Assembly (NCBI GenBank): GCA_015660815.1
Contig: JACSDF010000002.1
Coordinates: 21,736 to 85,735, forward strand
DNA length: 64,000 nucleotides
DNA from: Actinomycetota bacterium
GTDB lineage: Bacteria > Actinomycetota > Actinomycetes > Nanopelagicales > Nanopelagicaceae
Direction: 5' to 3'
Shown here: positions 19,106 to 26,302 of the stretch, in pieces
How the letters are laid out: each line of letters opens with the position of its first letter
How positions within the stretch are numbered: position 1 is the stretch's first letter
Notes under the pieces: model-generated
Told to the model about the DNA's origin: nothing
Seen by the model: only the letters and a program-made list of their open reading frames with translations
The model's database searches: none
Made by a program: the position numbers and the translations under genes

Positions 19106-19858
19106 TTATGCGTTGGTATCTGTTGCAGCGGTCTGATCTACAGATACTGTCCAAACAAGCTCAACTGACTTGCCCTGAATTGAAAGAGCTGAGGCTGATG
19201 GAGCTGCAGATGTTCCCTGAAGATTTCCATTGGCTGTCGTCTCTGTCTTATCTGGAAGTGAGATTGAGTACTTCAAGTGATTTACAGAAGATGCAGTTCC
19301 GATGAGGTTGCTCATGCTTTGTGCTCCAGCGATTAATGTGCTGAGGTATACAGAGTTTGCACCTGCACCTGTTCCAATAACGTTGGCAGGTGTACCAGTG
19401 GTACATGTAGTTGCAGATGCCCATGTTGATGCACCGCAAGTTTGAACCCAAACCTTCAGACCGTTTGTGCCGTCAACTAAAATTCCATTGAGACCAAGTG
19501 CCGCACCTGATGGACCGGTTGCTGCGACAGCAAGAGTAGGTGTTTCCCATCCCATGTCAGCGCCAGTTGTGTAGGTAACAAAACGATTGATTGTGTCAGT
19601 TGGACGTACCTTAGTTACATAAGTTCCGAAACCGGTACTTGTTGTTGCACCAAATACACCGTTGCCTAGAGTCAAGCTCATAGTTCCCGAGTTAATTCCC
19701 TGTGCTGTTGTGTTGAATGCAGTTGCATTTAGATCCGCGCTGGCGCTTCCAACAATGTTTGCCACACCGATTAATGATGCAACGCCAAAAACGGCTACTT
19801 TGCCTGCGAGGCCCGTTAGGGACCACGAAGCTTTTACTAGATTGATCTTGCCTAACAT
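19106..19858 (-). CDS. Candidate major fibre subunit (TasA/camelysin-like export)
   Basis: 250 residues. It has a long N-region (about 20 residues), a hydrophobic core (about 21-37) and a cleavage region near SASA/D (41), as in SipW-dependent signal peptides. The mature protein starts with LNATAFNTTAQGINSGTMSL, the pattern seen at the start of mature SipW-exported proteins. The rest is Gly/Ser/Thr-rich beta sequence with one cysteine pair (VQTC ... TTCTTG). Low charge and an AAGAGG Shine-Dalgarno fit an abundant surface subunit. The adjacent signal peptidase supports this; fibre formation is inferred. Confidence 0.72.
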   Translation of the reverse strand: MLGKINLVKASWSLTGLAGKVAVFGVASLIGVANIVGSASADLNATAFNTTAQGINSGTMSLTLGNGVFGATTSTGFGTYVTKVRPTDTINRFVTYTTGADMGWETPTLAVAATGPSGAALGLNGILVDGTNGLKVWVQTCGASTWASATTCTTGTPANVIGTGAGANSVYLSTLIAGAQSMSNLIGTASSVNHLKYSISLPDKTETTANGNLQGTSAAPSASALSIQGKSVELVWTVSVDQTAATDTNA

Positions 19859-19921
19859 GATCGAACCTCTTCTTCTTTTTTATACTCACATAGCAATTTG
19901 CCAGGTGAAATTAAGTTGTGC

Positions 19922-20596
19922 TTATAGATAGTTAACTGTTCGGTTATTTTGATTTTGAGTAGGAGAAGTTGTTGTGGCGGGCACATATGTGACCGAAATT
20001 GAACTCAAATGCTCTCTAACCAAGTTCTCTACGCGCTCGGCAATTTCAGCGTCGGTAAGTGCTGCAACAACAGTTGGCTTTGCTGCTTCGACTTTGCGAC
20101 GTGCTTTTCGAATCGCGTAAATTAAATATGCAATCACGACCACTGCGCCCACTGTTTTAGTCGAAGTGGATGAAATGGCATCTAGTACAAACCCGATTTT
20201 TGGAACTGCGATTAGGACTTTCTGAATTCGAGAATCTGCATTAATGGTGATAGCAGGAGAATCAACTGCCGGGTTAGCATCACCTTTTGTTGTCATGATG
20301 GAATTCCGGTTATTGCTTATTGTCGAAACGACGCGGTGAGAAGTCTGCTCAAGGTTGTCGGGATTCACAAAGACAATAACGTCGCCGACCTGAACATCGC
20401 GTACCAGGACGGTGCCGGTGATGATTCCATCCCCGGCAGCCATGTAGGGCTTCATGCTGTCGGAGGTCACAGTAAAGATCCCCAAACCTAAGTAGACTGC
20501 TACTAGTGCCGGTACGAGCATCGAAATCATCGAGATCGCGGCGAATGCGATTGTCGAACGAAGCGTTGCACTGCCATTTTCCGTTTTCGAAGCCAT
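19922..20596 (-). CDS. Signal peptidase I, SipW/ER type (S26B)
   Basis: 224 residues from the ATG at 20596, which has an AGGGGAC Shine-Dalgarno; an in-frame start at 20686 would add 30 residues. An N-terminal membrane helix (about 14-43) leads to the catalytic serine Ser47 in SDSMKP. The general base position carries His87 in TSHRVVS instead of Lys, the mark of the ER/SipW subtype. A second helix (about 145-165) and a basic tail follow. SipW-type enzymes process dedicated biofilm-fibre substrates, and here it heads an operon of secreted proteins. Confidence 0.85.
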   Translation of the reverse strand: MASKTENGSATLRSTIAFAAISMISMLVPALVAVYLGLGIFTVTSDSMKPYMAAGDGIITGTVLVRDVQVGDVIVFVNPDNLEQTSHRVVSTISNNRNSIMTTKGDANPAVDSPAITINADSRIQKVLIAVPKIGFVLDAISSTSTKTVGAVVVIAYLIYAIRKARRKVEAAKPTVVAALTDAEIAERVENLVREHLSSISVTYVPATTTSPTQNQNNRTVNYL

Positions 20597-20659
20597 TATT
20601 GTCCCCTTGTTCGCAGTGATGAAAGAGTGAGGTTTTTGAGAGGAACCACTCATTTGCGT

Positions 20660-20688
20660 AACATAAGGGTCTCGAACGTTAGACACAA
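20660..20688 (-). promoter_or_regulatory. Candidate promoter of the fibre operon
   Basis: On the minus strand, TTGTGT (20683-20688) and TATGTT (20660-20665) are 17 bases apart, giving a leader of about 57 bases before the signal peptidase ATG at 20596. This geometry is near ideal for a housekeeping sigma factor. Confidence 0.5.
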
Positions 20689-20742
20689 CTTGAAAACCTC
20701 ATCTATGAAGAATTGAGGGGTCTGCTAATCATTCTGGATCTC

Positions 20743-20768
20743 AGTCCCCGTATTTAGGGGGCTTTTTT
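20743..20768 (+). terminator. Intrinsic terminator in a divergent intergenic region
   Basis: A seven-pair stem (20743-20749 with 20757-20763, one G-T pair) with a seven-base loop followed by a run of T. It reads on the plus strand, yet no plus-strand gene lies upstream within 4 kb. It could end an unannotated small RNA or act as an attenuator before the regulator at 20819. Confidence 0.7.
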
Positions 20769-20818
20769 AACTCAATTTTCCGATGAGAGCAGATTTTCTT
20801 GATATATAGTTGCTGGAT

Positions 20819-21505
20819 ATGGAGCTCAATGTGCCGGCGAAAAAGTTAGAAATCTCGGTTTTGATTGTGGAAAATGAGAGCCTTACGCGCACTTTGTTAT
20901 CCAATCTCCTCACTTCGGCAGGATTTCGAGTGGTGGGAGCGGTCTCTAGTGCAAAGGCCGCTTTGCCCCTATTTCGAAAATCCGCACCAGATGTCCTACT
21001 TCTTAACATCGACCTTAGAGAGGGGCCAACCGGCCTAGAGGTGGCCACTGCCGCCAGAAAAATCGCCCCCAACGTTGGAATCGCCTTTATTACCTCTATG
21101 ACCGACATTCGGACGATTTCGCCGGATCAGCCAGCCATGCCAGAGGCATCGGTTTATCTAAACAGTGCCGATGTTTCTACTATTGAGCAACTCGTTACCG
21201 CTATCCAAAGGGCTTTTGAGCTCGCAAAACCTGGGGCACCTATGGCTGCAAAAGCCGATGCCCTGAAAAGTGAGCCCCTTACTGATTTACAGTTTGAACT
21301 CCTGCGCCAGGTCGCACTTGGAAAATCAAATAGTGCAATTGCTGCCCTCAAGTTCACAACGGTAAAGTCCACAGAAAATGCAATCTCGCGCCTTGCAAAA
21401 AAGCTAAAGATTCCAAGTGATGACGCCAACAATCAGCGAGTTCTGATAGCTCGTGAATTTTATAAGTTAAATAGGGGCGATATTGGTGAGAATTCTCCAA
21501 ACTGA
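20819..21505 (+). CDS. Response-regulator-like protein with degenerate receiver, LuxR-type HTH
   Basis: 228 residues from the ATG at 20819 (an in-frame TTG lies at 20810). The N-terminal half looks like a receiver, but the phospho-acceptor position is Asn63 (PDVLLLN where PDVVLLD is usual) and the conserved Lys is Asn (VYLNSAD), so phosphorylation is unlikely. The C-terminal part (about 160-215) has a LuxR-like HTH: LTDLQFELLRQVALGKSNSAIA. It diverges from the fibre operon and may regulate it. A paralogue with intact receiver residues is at 31548-32216. A TATAGT hexamer lies at 20805-20810. Confidence 0.8.
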   Translation: MELNVPAKKLEISVLIVENESLTRTLLSNLLTSAGFRVVGAVSSAKAALPLFRKSAPDVLLLNIDLREGPTGLEVATAARKIAPNVGIAFITSMTDIRTISPDQPAMPEASVYLNSADVSTIEQLVTAIQRAFELAKPGAPMAAKADALKSEPLTDLQFELLRQVALGKSNSAIAALKFTTVKSTENAISRLAKKLKIPSDDANNQRVLIAREFYKLNRGDIGENSPN

Positions 21506-21555
21506 GTGTGATCACAAAAGATGTCGAACGGTGAATTAAGTGCGATGATTTCATT

Positions 21556-22722
21556 GTGGCCAGACAAATCGTAGTGATGGGATCTGGGGAAACCAGTCCC
21601 ACGATGGTCACACCACACCAGCAAATGATTGCCAGCTTGAACTCTTCTAAAAGTGCAGTGTTAAATGTTCTTGATACGCCATTTGGTTTTCAAGAAAATG
21701 CACAGGTATTAACATCAAAGTTAACTGAGTACTTTGAACTTTCCGTTGGTCACCCGGTTGGAGTCATCTCTTTACGAAATACACATGTCAGTAGTGCGGA
21801 GTTAGCTCAAGCCGTCAATGCAATTCGAGATTCTGACTGGCTCTTTGCCGGCCCTGGGAGCCCCAGTTATGCATTGAAAGTATGGCGAGAGCTTGGAATT
21901 ACTCCACATTTTAATGAAGTTCTTTCTCGTGGAATTTTGACCTTCGCATCGGCTGCCGCATTAACGGTGGGATCACACACGATTCCAGTTTATGAGATGT
22001 ACAAAGTTGGACAAGAACCTCACTGGCTTGAAGGGTTGAACCTCCTTGAAATACATACTGGGATGTCGGCGGCAGTTGTCCCACACTTTGATAATACTGA
22101 AGGTGCAAACCATGACACCCGTTTCTGTTATATCGGAGAACAACGGTTGAGAGTATTAGAAAGTTTTTTGCCTTCGGAAACTTTTATTATCGGCGTCGAT
22201 GGACACACTGGAGTGAGTTTCAATTTAGATACACGTGTTGCGAGTGTTTTTGGTCTTGGTCAAATGACGATCCGCCATCATGGTGAATCATGGATCGTAC
22301 ATAGCGGAGAATCAGCCACTTTTGACGAGATAATTGCTCACACTGGTAGCACAATTGTTCAAGAGAAACCGGCACAGTTATTTAGAGTTGACCCCCGCCA
22401 AGTTGAAGAACTCTTAGAATCAGGCGAAGTTAATGCCGCTGTTGAAGCACTTCTGGATTTAGATGAATTAGATCGAGACATCCAAACTCGTGTAGCAGTG
22501 CACTCTTTAATCACCCGCCTTGGCAATATTGCTGCAAGCCCACGTGTTGACCTAATGTCAGTGGTCGGTCCATATATAGATGCGCTATTGCAGGCACGAC
22601 AAGCTGCACGAACGGGTGGGCGCTGGGATGATGCCGATGCCATAAGAAATCGCCTCATGGAGTTGAAAGTCACTATCAAAGATTCAGAGAGTGGCTCGGA
22701 CTGGAAAATTGAATCCTTTTAG
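21556..22722 (+). CDS. GATase1/peptidase S51-like protein with CysS-type C-terminal tail
   Basis: 388 residues, GTG start. The N-terminal part (1-250) resembles the type 1 glutamine amidotransferase/peptidase S51 group, with the nucleophile-loop-like GPGSPSYAL near residue 98. The C-terminal 45 residues (ARQAARTGGRWDDADAIRNR to SDWKIE) match the tail of cysteinyl-tRNA synthetases, where it helps recognise tRNA-Cys. No aminoacylation motifs (HIGH, KMSKS) are present. It lies just upstream of tRNA(CAT). Function unknown; automatic annotation may mislabel it as CysS. Confidence 0.7.
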   Translation: MARQIVVMGSGETSPTMVTPHQQMIASLNSSKSAVLNVLDTPFGFQENAQVLTSKLTEYFELSVGHPVGVISLRNTHVSSAELAQAVNAIRDSDWLFAGPGSPSYALKVWRELGITPHFNEVLSRGILTFASAAALTVGSHTIPVYEMYKVGQEPHWLEGLNLLEIHTGMSAAVVPHFDNTEGANHDTRFCYIGEQRLRVLESFLPSETFIIGVDGHTGVSFNLDTRVASVFGLGQMTIRHHGESWIVHSGESATFDEIIAHTGSTIVQEKPAQLFRVDPRQVEELLESGEVNAAVEALLDLDELDRDIQTRVAVHSLITRLGNIAASPRVDLMSVVGPYIDALLQARQAARTGGRWDDADAIRNRLMELKVTIKDSESGSDWKIESF

Positions 22723-22759
22723 GAGTTAACCCACGTTCCTTATAAAGTACTCCCCTGTA

Positions 22760-22833
22760 GGGGCGGTAGCTCAGTTGGTTAGAGCCCAGAACTCATAATT
22801 CTGTCGTCGTCGGTTCGAGCCCGACTCGCCCCA
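22760..22833 (+). tRNA. tRNA-Met (anticodon CAT, elongator type)
   Basis: Full cloverleaf: acceptor GGGGCGG with TCGCCCC (one G-T pair), D stem GCTC/GAGC, anticodon stem CAGAA/TTCTG with loop CTCATAA (anticodon 22794-22796), and T stem GTCGG/CCGAC with TTCGAGC. The anticodon stem lacks the three G-C pairs of initiators, so it is elongator Met or an Ile tRNA whose CAT is modified to lysidine. No dedicated encoded CCA tail beyond the overlap at 22831-22833. A possible -10 (TATAAA) lies at 22741. Confidence 0.95.
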
Positions 22834-22845
22834 CTACAGTTAACT

Positions 22846-23472
22846 ATGATTGCGACCCAAAGAGGTTGGAAGATAATTCTCGTTGCAGTTTTCGGCGGCT
22901 TAGTTTTAGGAGTTTCTGCGCGCCTTTGGATGAGATGGATTTCAACTGATCCAGAATTTACATGGAGCGGAACAATATTCATAGTTCTCGCTTTTACAAT
23001 TTTTGCTTCTGCGCAAGCCACTGTCTATGTCTTAAGAAGAAGAATTAAAACTAGACGTTTAACTACAGTAATTAGAGGTGGTGGAATATTACTTACCCTT
23101 CCACTTTTTACCGGAGCTGGTGGAGGAATGTTTCCAACTGTAGCTCTGGCGTCAATTGCACTGTGGCAAAAAAAGATAGATAGTAAAATACGTATTGCTC
23201 TCCTAGTAATTAGCTTGGTAATACCGGCAATTGGAATTAAAGGAATTGGTTCTGATTTTGGTTGGAATATTGCGACCTTAGGACGATCCTTGCTCGTTAT
23301 TTTCATTTACTCCGTAGTCATTCTTCTCTTGAAACCGACGGTCACCCCTTATATTGGCCCTGAATCAAGCACGTTAGCAAAGAGACGCTTCAAAAAAACT
23401 CTGACCTTCTTATCCATTGTTTTGGTAGCGTTTCTATTTCTAATCGCTACTGGAATATCGATTGACTTTTGA
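22846..23472 (+). CDS. Membrane protein of unknown family, paralogue A
   Basis: 208 residues with about five hydrophobic segments (roughly 9-25, 43-62, 84-105, 115-133, 145-163, 185-203). The signature ARLWMRWISTDPEFTWSG (about 25-42) is shared with two other proteins in this window (26941-27564 and 27666-28298); this copy is nearest to the first of those. No known motif is recognised. The ATG follows the tRNA by 12 bases with no Shine-Dalgarno, so the message is either leaderless from TACAGT at 22835 or released by tRNA 3'-end processing. Confidence 0.75.
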   Translation: MIATQRGWKIILVAVFGGLVLGVSARLWMRWISTDPEFTWSGTIFIVLAFTIFASAQATVYVLRRRIKTRRLTTVIRGGGILLTLPLFTGAGGGMFPTVALASIALWQKKIDSKIRIALLVISLVIPAIGIKGIGSDFGWNIATLGRSLLVIFIYSVVILLLKPTVTPYIGPESSTLAKRRFKKTLTFLSIVLVAFLFLIATGISIDF

Positions 23473-23497
23473 TATACAAATTGATGGAATTAATACT

Positions 23498-23932
23498 GTG
23501 ACGTACACCAACAAGACACAGCCAACTGCAATTACTCCTGAAAATTATCTGAAGGAAAACTTCGCCCAGAATTCAAAAGTGCGAATAGAAGCATTGGCAC
23601 TAGTTGATTTCTATACGAAAGTTACTGGCTCACCGTGTGTAATGTGGAATAAAATTTTCGGTTTTGGAAAGTATCATTATTTAGATAGTAAGGGTGGGGA
23701 ACATGAATATTGTATGACCGGATTTACAATTTCCTCAACTGGATTTACGCTTTATAACTTAATGGGTTGGGAAGAGTATAAAAAGGATCTCGAAGACCTT
23801 GGCAAGCACAAGTTCTCCGGTCAGTCTTGTTTGGCTATAAAAAGTATAGAAGGAATTAACCTAAAGATTCTAGGACCGGTAGTCAAGAGATCACTCACCG
23901 ATATGAAAAAAAGATATAGAACAGAGAAGTAA
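23498..23932 (+). CDS. DUF1801-like small protein
   Basis: 144 residues from the GTG at 23498; a TTG at 23462 would overlap the upstream gene. The pattern SPCVMWNKIFGFGKYHY followed by FTISSTGFTLYNLMG and LGKHKFSGQSCLAIKSIEGI matches DUF1801 (YdhG-like), a small cytoplasmic fold of unknown function, by recollection. It follows membrane paralogue A by 25 bases and is closed by a strong terminator. No signal peptide. Confidence 0.65.
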   Translation: MTYTNKTQPTAITPENYLKENFAQNSKVRIEALALVDFYTKVTGSPCVMWNKIFGFGKYHYLDSKGGEHEYCMTGFTISSTGFTLYNLMGWEEYKKDLEDLGKHKFSGQSCLAIKSIEGINLKILGPVVKRSLTDMKKRYRTEK

Positions 23933-23964
23933 TAATAACTGTTATTTTTTTCCGTTACAAAAGA

Positions 23965-24010
23965 AATCTGGCCTCCTGTAGTACTACCAAGAGGCCAGAT
24001 TCGTATTTTT
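23965..24010. terminator. Bidirectional intrinsic terminator
   Basis: A perfect 11-base inverted repeat (23965-23975 with 23991-24001) with a 15-base loop and a T run on the plus side. On the minus side the hairpin is followed by TTTCTTTTG. It separates the DUF1801 gene (plus) from the fasciclin gene (minus). Confidence 0.9.
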
Positions 24011-24016
24011 AGAGAA

Positions 24017-25186
24017 TTACTTCGTTGGCATCAAAACCGCATCAATGCCATGTGCTATTTGTAGATTACCTTTGTTGATATCTACCTGTGCAAGAATCAC
24101 TTTTGGATCCTTTAACTTCTTGTTGTAGTCGCCTAGAGTGATTACTGTTCCCATTACTGAGACCTTAATCATTTTGCCTGAGAGAGCTGTCTTGAGTGAT
24201 GCACCATTAGCCTTCAATGCATCTCCGGACATAATGGCTGCTCCTGGTACCACGTGGAACTTAAGAATACTTTCAACAGTAGGTATTCCAAGTCCTGCCA
24301 CAGTTGCGAACGTTGCTGCTTCCGACTTTGGCTTCTTACCTGTCAACGCTGTAACTAGGTTCATGAATGCTTTGTCATTAGGGATAAATGCTGTCACAGC
24401 GGTTTTGCCATCTGTGAGAACTTTCACTGCTGAGTTTGGCTTAGCCTTTAGGACTGCCAACACTGCTGCTGTGACAATGTCATAGTTTGCTGAGTTGCTA
24501 TCAAATGAGCTCTTTGCTGTTAGAACAGCGGCGAGCGACTTTGTTCCAGGCTTCAATAACTGTACTGGAAGTAGGACTGCGTCAATCCCGTGAGCTACCT
24601 GCGCGTTGTCCTTGTTGATGTCGACTTGCGCAAGGATTACCTTTGGATCAACTGCAATAGTGTCGTAGTCACCCAAAGTGATTGTGGTTCCAACGACTGA
24701 GACCTTAATACTCTTGCCTGAGAGTGCACTTACTAGCGAGGCACCGTTTGACTTGAGAGCATCACCTGAGAGAATCGCTGCACCTGGAACAACGTGATAC
24801 AGAAGTACCTGTTCGATGGTGTCAATTCCCAAGCCGGCTACGGCAGTGAATGTCGCCTCTTCGGTGGCTGGGGTCGCACCGGTTAGAGCGGTCACTAAGT
24901 TTTCAAATGCTTTGTCGTTAGGGATAAATGCTGTGAGCCCAACTGTGCCATCTGTGAGCACTGAGACAGATGAGGCAGGCTTGGCCTTTAGAACTGCAAG
25001 CACTGCTGCAGTAAGGATGTCGTAATTCGTTGAATCCATATCAAATGAACTCTTCGCTGTAAGAACAGCGGCGAGTGACTTTGTTCCAGTTGCGCCCTGA
25101 GCTTGAGGGGCAAGGGCGATTGCACTTACGGCAAATAGTGAAACCAGTAGAGCCTTAGACACTCTTTTAACTGGAAGGGTGTTCAT
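24017..25186 (-). CDS. Secreted protein with two fasciclin (FAS1) domains
   Basis: 389 residues from the ATG at 25186, which has a strong TGGAGG Shine-Dalgarno; the in-frame start at 25219 is less likely. A signal peptide (about 1-32, ending QAQGA) is followed by two FAS1 domains (about 33-205 and 210-389), each with FIPNDKAF near its start and VPGAAI, GDALK and LAQVDIN blocks. The two domains are so alike that a recent internal duplication is likely. FAS1 domains mediate adhesion. It is divergent from the B12-type regulator gene. Confidence 0.92.
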   Translation of the reverse strand: MNTLPVKRVSKALLVSLFAVSAIALAPQAQGATGTKSLAAVLTAKSSFDMDSTNYDILTAAVLAVLKAKPASSVSVLTDGTVGLTAFIPNDKAFENLVTALTGATPATEEATFTAVAGLGIDTIEQVLLYHVVPGAAILSGDALKSNGASLVSALSGKSIKVSVVGTTITLGDYDTIAVDPKVILAQVDINKDNAQVAHGIDAVLLPVQLLKPGTKSLAAVLTAKSSFDSNSANYDIVTAAVLAVLKAKPNSAVKVLTDGKTAVTAFIPNDKAFMNLVTALTGKKPKSEAATFATVAGLGIPTVESILKFHVVPGAAIMSGDALKANGASLKTALSGKMIKVSVMGTVITLGDYNKKLKDPKVILAQVDINKGNLQIAHGIDAVLMPTK

Positions 25187-25410
25187 ATTTTCCTCCACAT
25201 AGGTTGTGACCTGCTTCAAGATGGACGATCCACCCCGATTCGGAAATTATGCACCTTCGACAAACATTAGGCAAACCCTAGACAATGATTTCATTATGAT
25301 TCCAATCACACGCATAGAATTGAGCGTGGTTAAGTCGAATTTTTGAGGGTTTCGGGAAAACAGAGGAGATTGAGCCGAGACTTGCGTACAAGGATTGTTG
25401 AATGTTGGGC

Positions 25411-25416
25411 TACTCT
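25411..25416 (+). promoter_or_regulatory. Candidate -10 element of the CarH-like regulator
   Basis: TACTCT exactly six bases before the ATG at 25423 with no Shine-Dalgarno, so the transcript is probably leaderless. An imperfect CTTGnnnnCAAG palindrome lies at 25381-25392, a possible operator. Confidence 0.45.
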
Positions 25417-25422
25417 TAGACA

Positions 25423-26301
25423 ATGTTCACGATAAAGAAGGCCGTTGAGTTGACCGGGATCGCCGCCGCGACTCTACGCGCCTGGGAGCAGCGCTACGGT
25501 GTCGGTGCGCCTCGGCGAACTGAAGGCGGATATCGGGTCTATGACCAGTCAAGCATTGATGAGATTATGGCGATGCAAAAACTGTTGGACAAAGGGTGGC
25601 GCCATCAAGCCGCCGCCGCGGAAATCCTTCTACACCGCACGACAGGCCAGATTCCTGGTCGCCCCGTAGCCGCCGATTCTTACGCAGAACTGTCAACTGC
25701 ATTTCTGGCCGCTGCACGATCTCTCGATGATGAAATGCTTGGCGCTGTTTTGGATATCGCCTTTTCACGGGGCTCGTTTGAGTCAGTGGTAGACACGTGG
25801 CTCTTTCCCACTCTGCGGATTCTGGGTCAAGAGTGGATTGCAGGAAATCTAGATATTGCGAGTGAGCACTTTGCCAGTAACGCGATTATGCGGCGATTGG
25901 GCACTGCCTTTGAAGGCACGGCGGCGGGAAGTATGAATGAAAAAGTGGTTGTAGGCACACCAACCGGCTCTTTTCATGAAATCGGTACATTGGCTTTGGC
26001 CGTAGCAATCCGCAGGCAAGGACTAGGGGTCATTTACCTAGGGGTAAATGTTCCGGCGGAAGTCTGGGTCGATGCAGTCAATCGCAATCGAGCTCTTGGG
26101 GTCGCTATTTCCGTGGTCATGGAGCACGACGTAAGCACCGCCCAAGGAATTGTAGATGAACTCAATCGATCTTCTATCGGCGTGACGATTGCCGTGGGCG
26201 GCGCATTTGCTTCATCTATTCAACACGCAACTTTGGTTTTACAAGGTGGCATCAGCGAATCTGCAAAATTAATAGCTCAATCGTTACGAGCAAAAAAGTA
26301 A
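25423..26301 (+). CDS. MerR-family regulator with B12-binding domain (CarH/LitR-like)
   Basis: 292 residues. MerR winged HTH (1-70, TLRAWEQRYG), a four-helix cap (about 85-165) and a cobalamin-binding Rossmann domain (about 172-290). The Wx9EH motif of adenosylcobalamin photoreceptors is intact (Trp138, Glu148, His149), and the lower-ligand histidine is His185 in SFHEIG. The residue after the Trp is Ile139 where T. thermophilus CarH, as I recall it, has a histidine that binds cobalt after light exposure. CarH proteins repress in the dark and release DNA in light. The divergent fasciclin gene is a natural target candidate. Confidence 0.88.
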   Translation: MFTIKKAVELTGIAAATLRAWEQRYGVGAPRRTEGGYRVYDQSSIDEIMAMQKLLDKGWRHQAAAAEILLHRTTGQIPGRPVAADSYAELSTAFLAAARSLDDEMLGAVLDIAFSRGSFESVVDTWLFPTLRILGQEWIAGNLDIASEHFASNAIMRRLGTAFEGTAAGSMNEKVVVGTPTGSFHEIGTLALAVAIRRQGLGVIYLGVNVPAEVWVDAVNRNRALGVAISVVMEHDVSTAQGIVDELNRSSIGVTIAVGGAFASSIQHATLVLQGGISESAKLIAQSLRAKK

Positions 26302-26302
26302 G

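Noticed and set aside
21556-22722. Cysteinyl-tRNA synthetase
   Set aside because: Only the short C-terminal tail is CysS-like; the catalytic motifs HIGH and KMSKS are absent.
22760-22833. Initiator tRNA
   Set aside because: The anticodon stem lacks the three consecutive G-C pairs next to the loop that mark initiator tRNAs.
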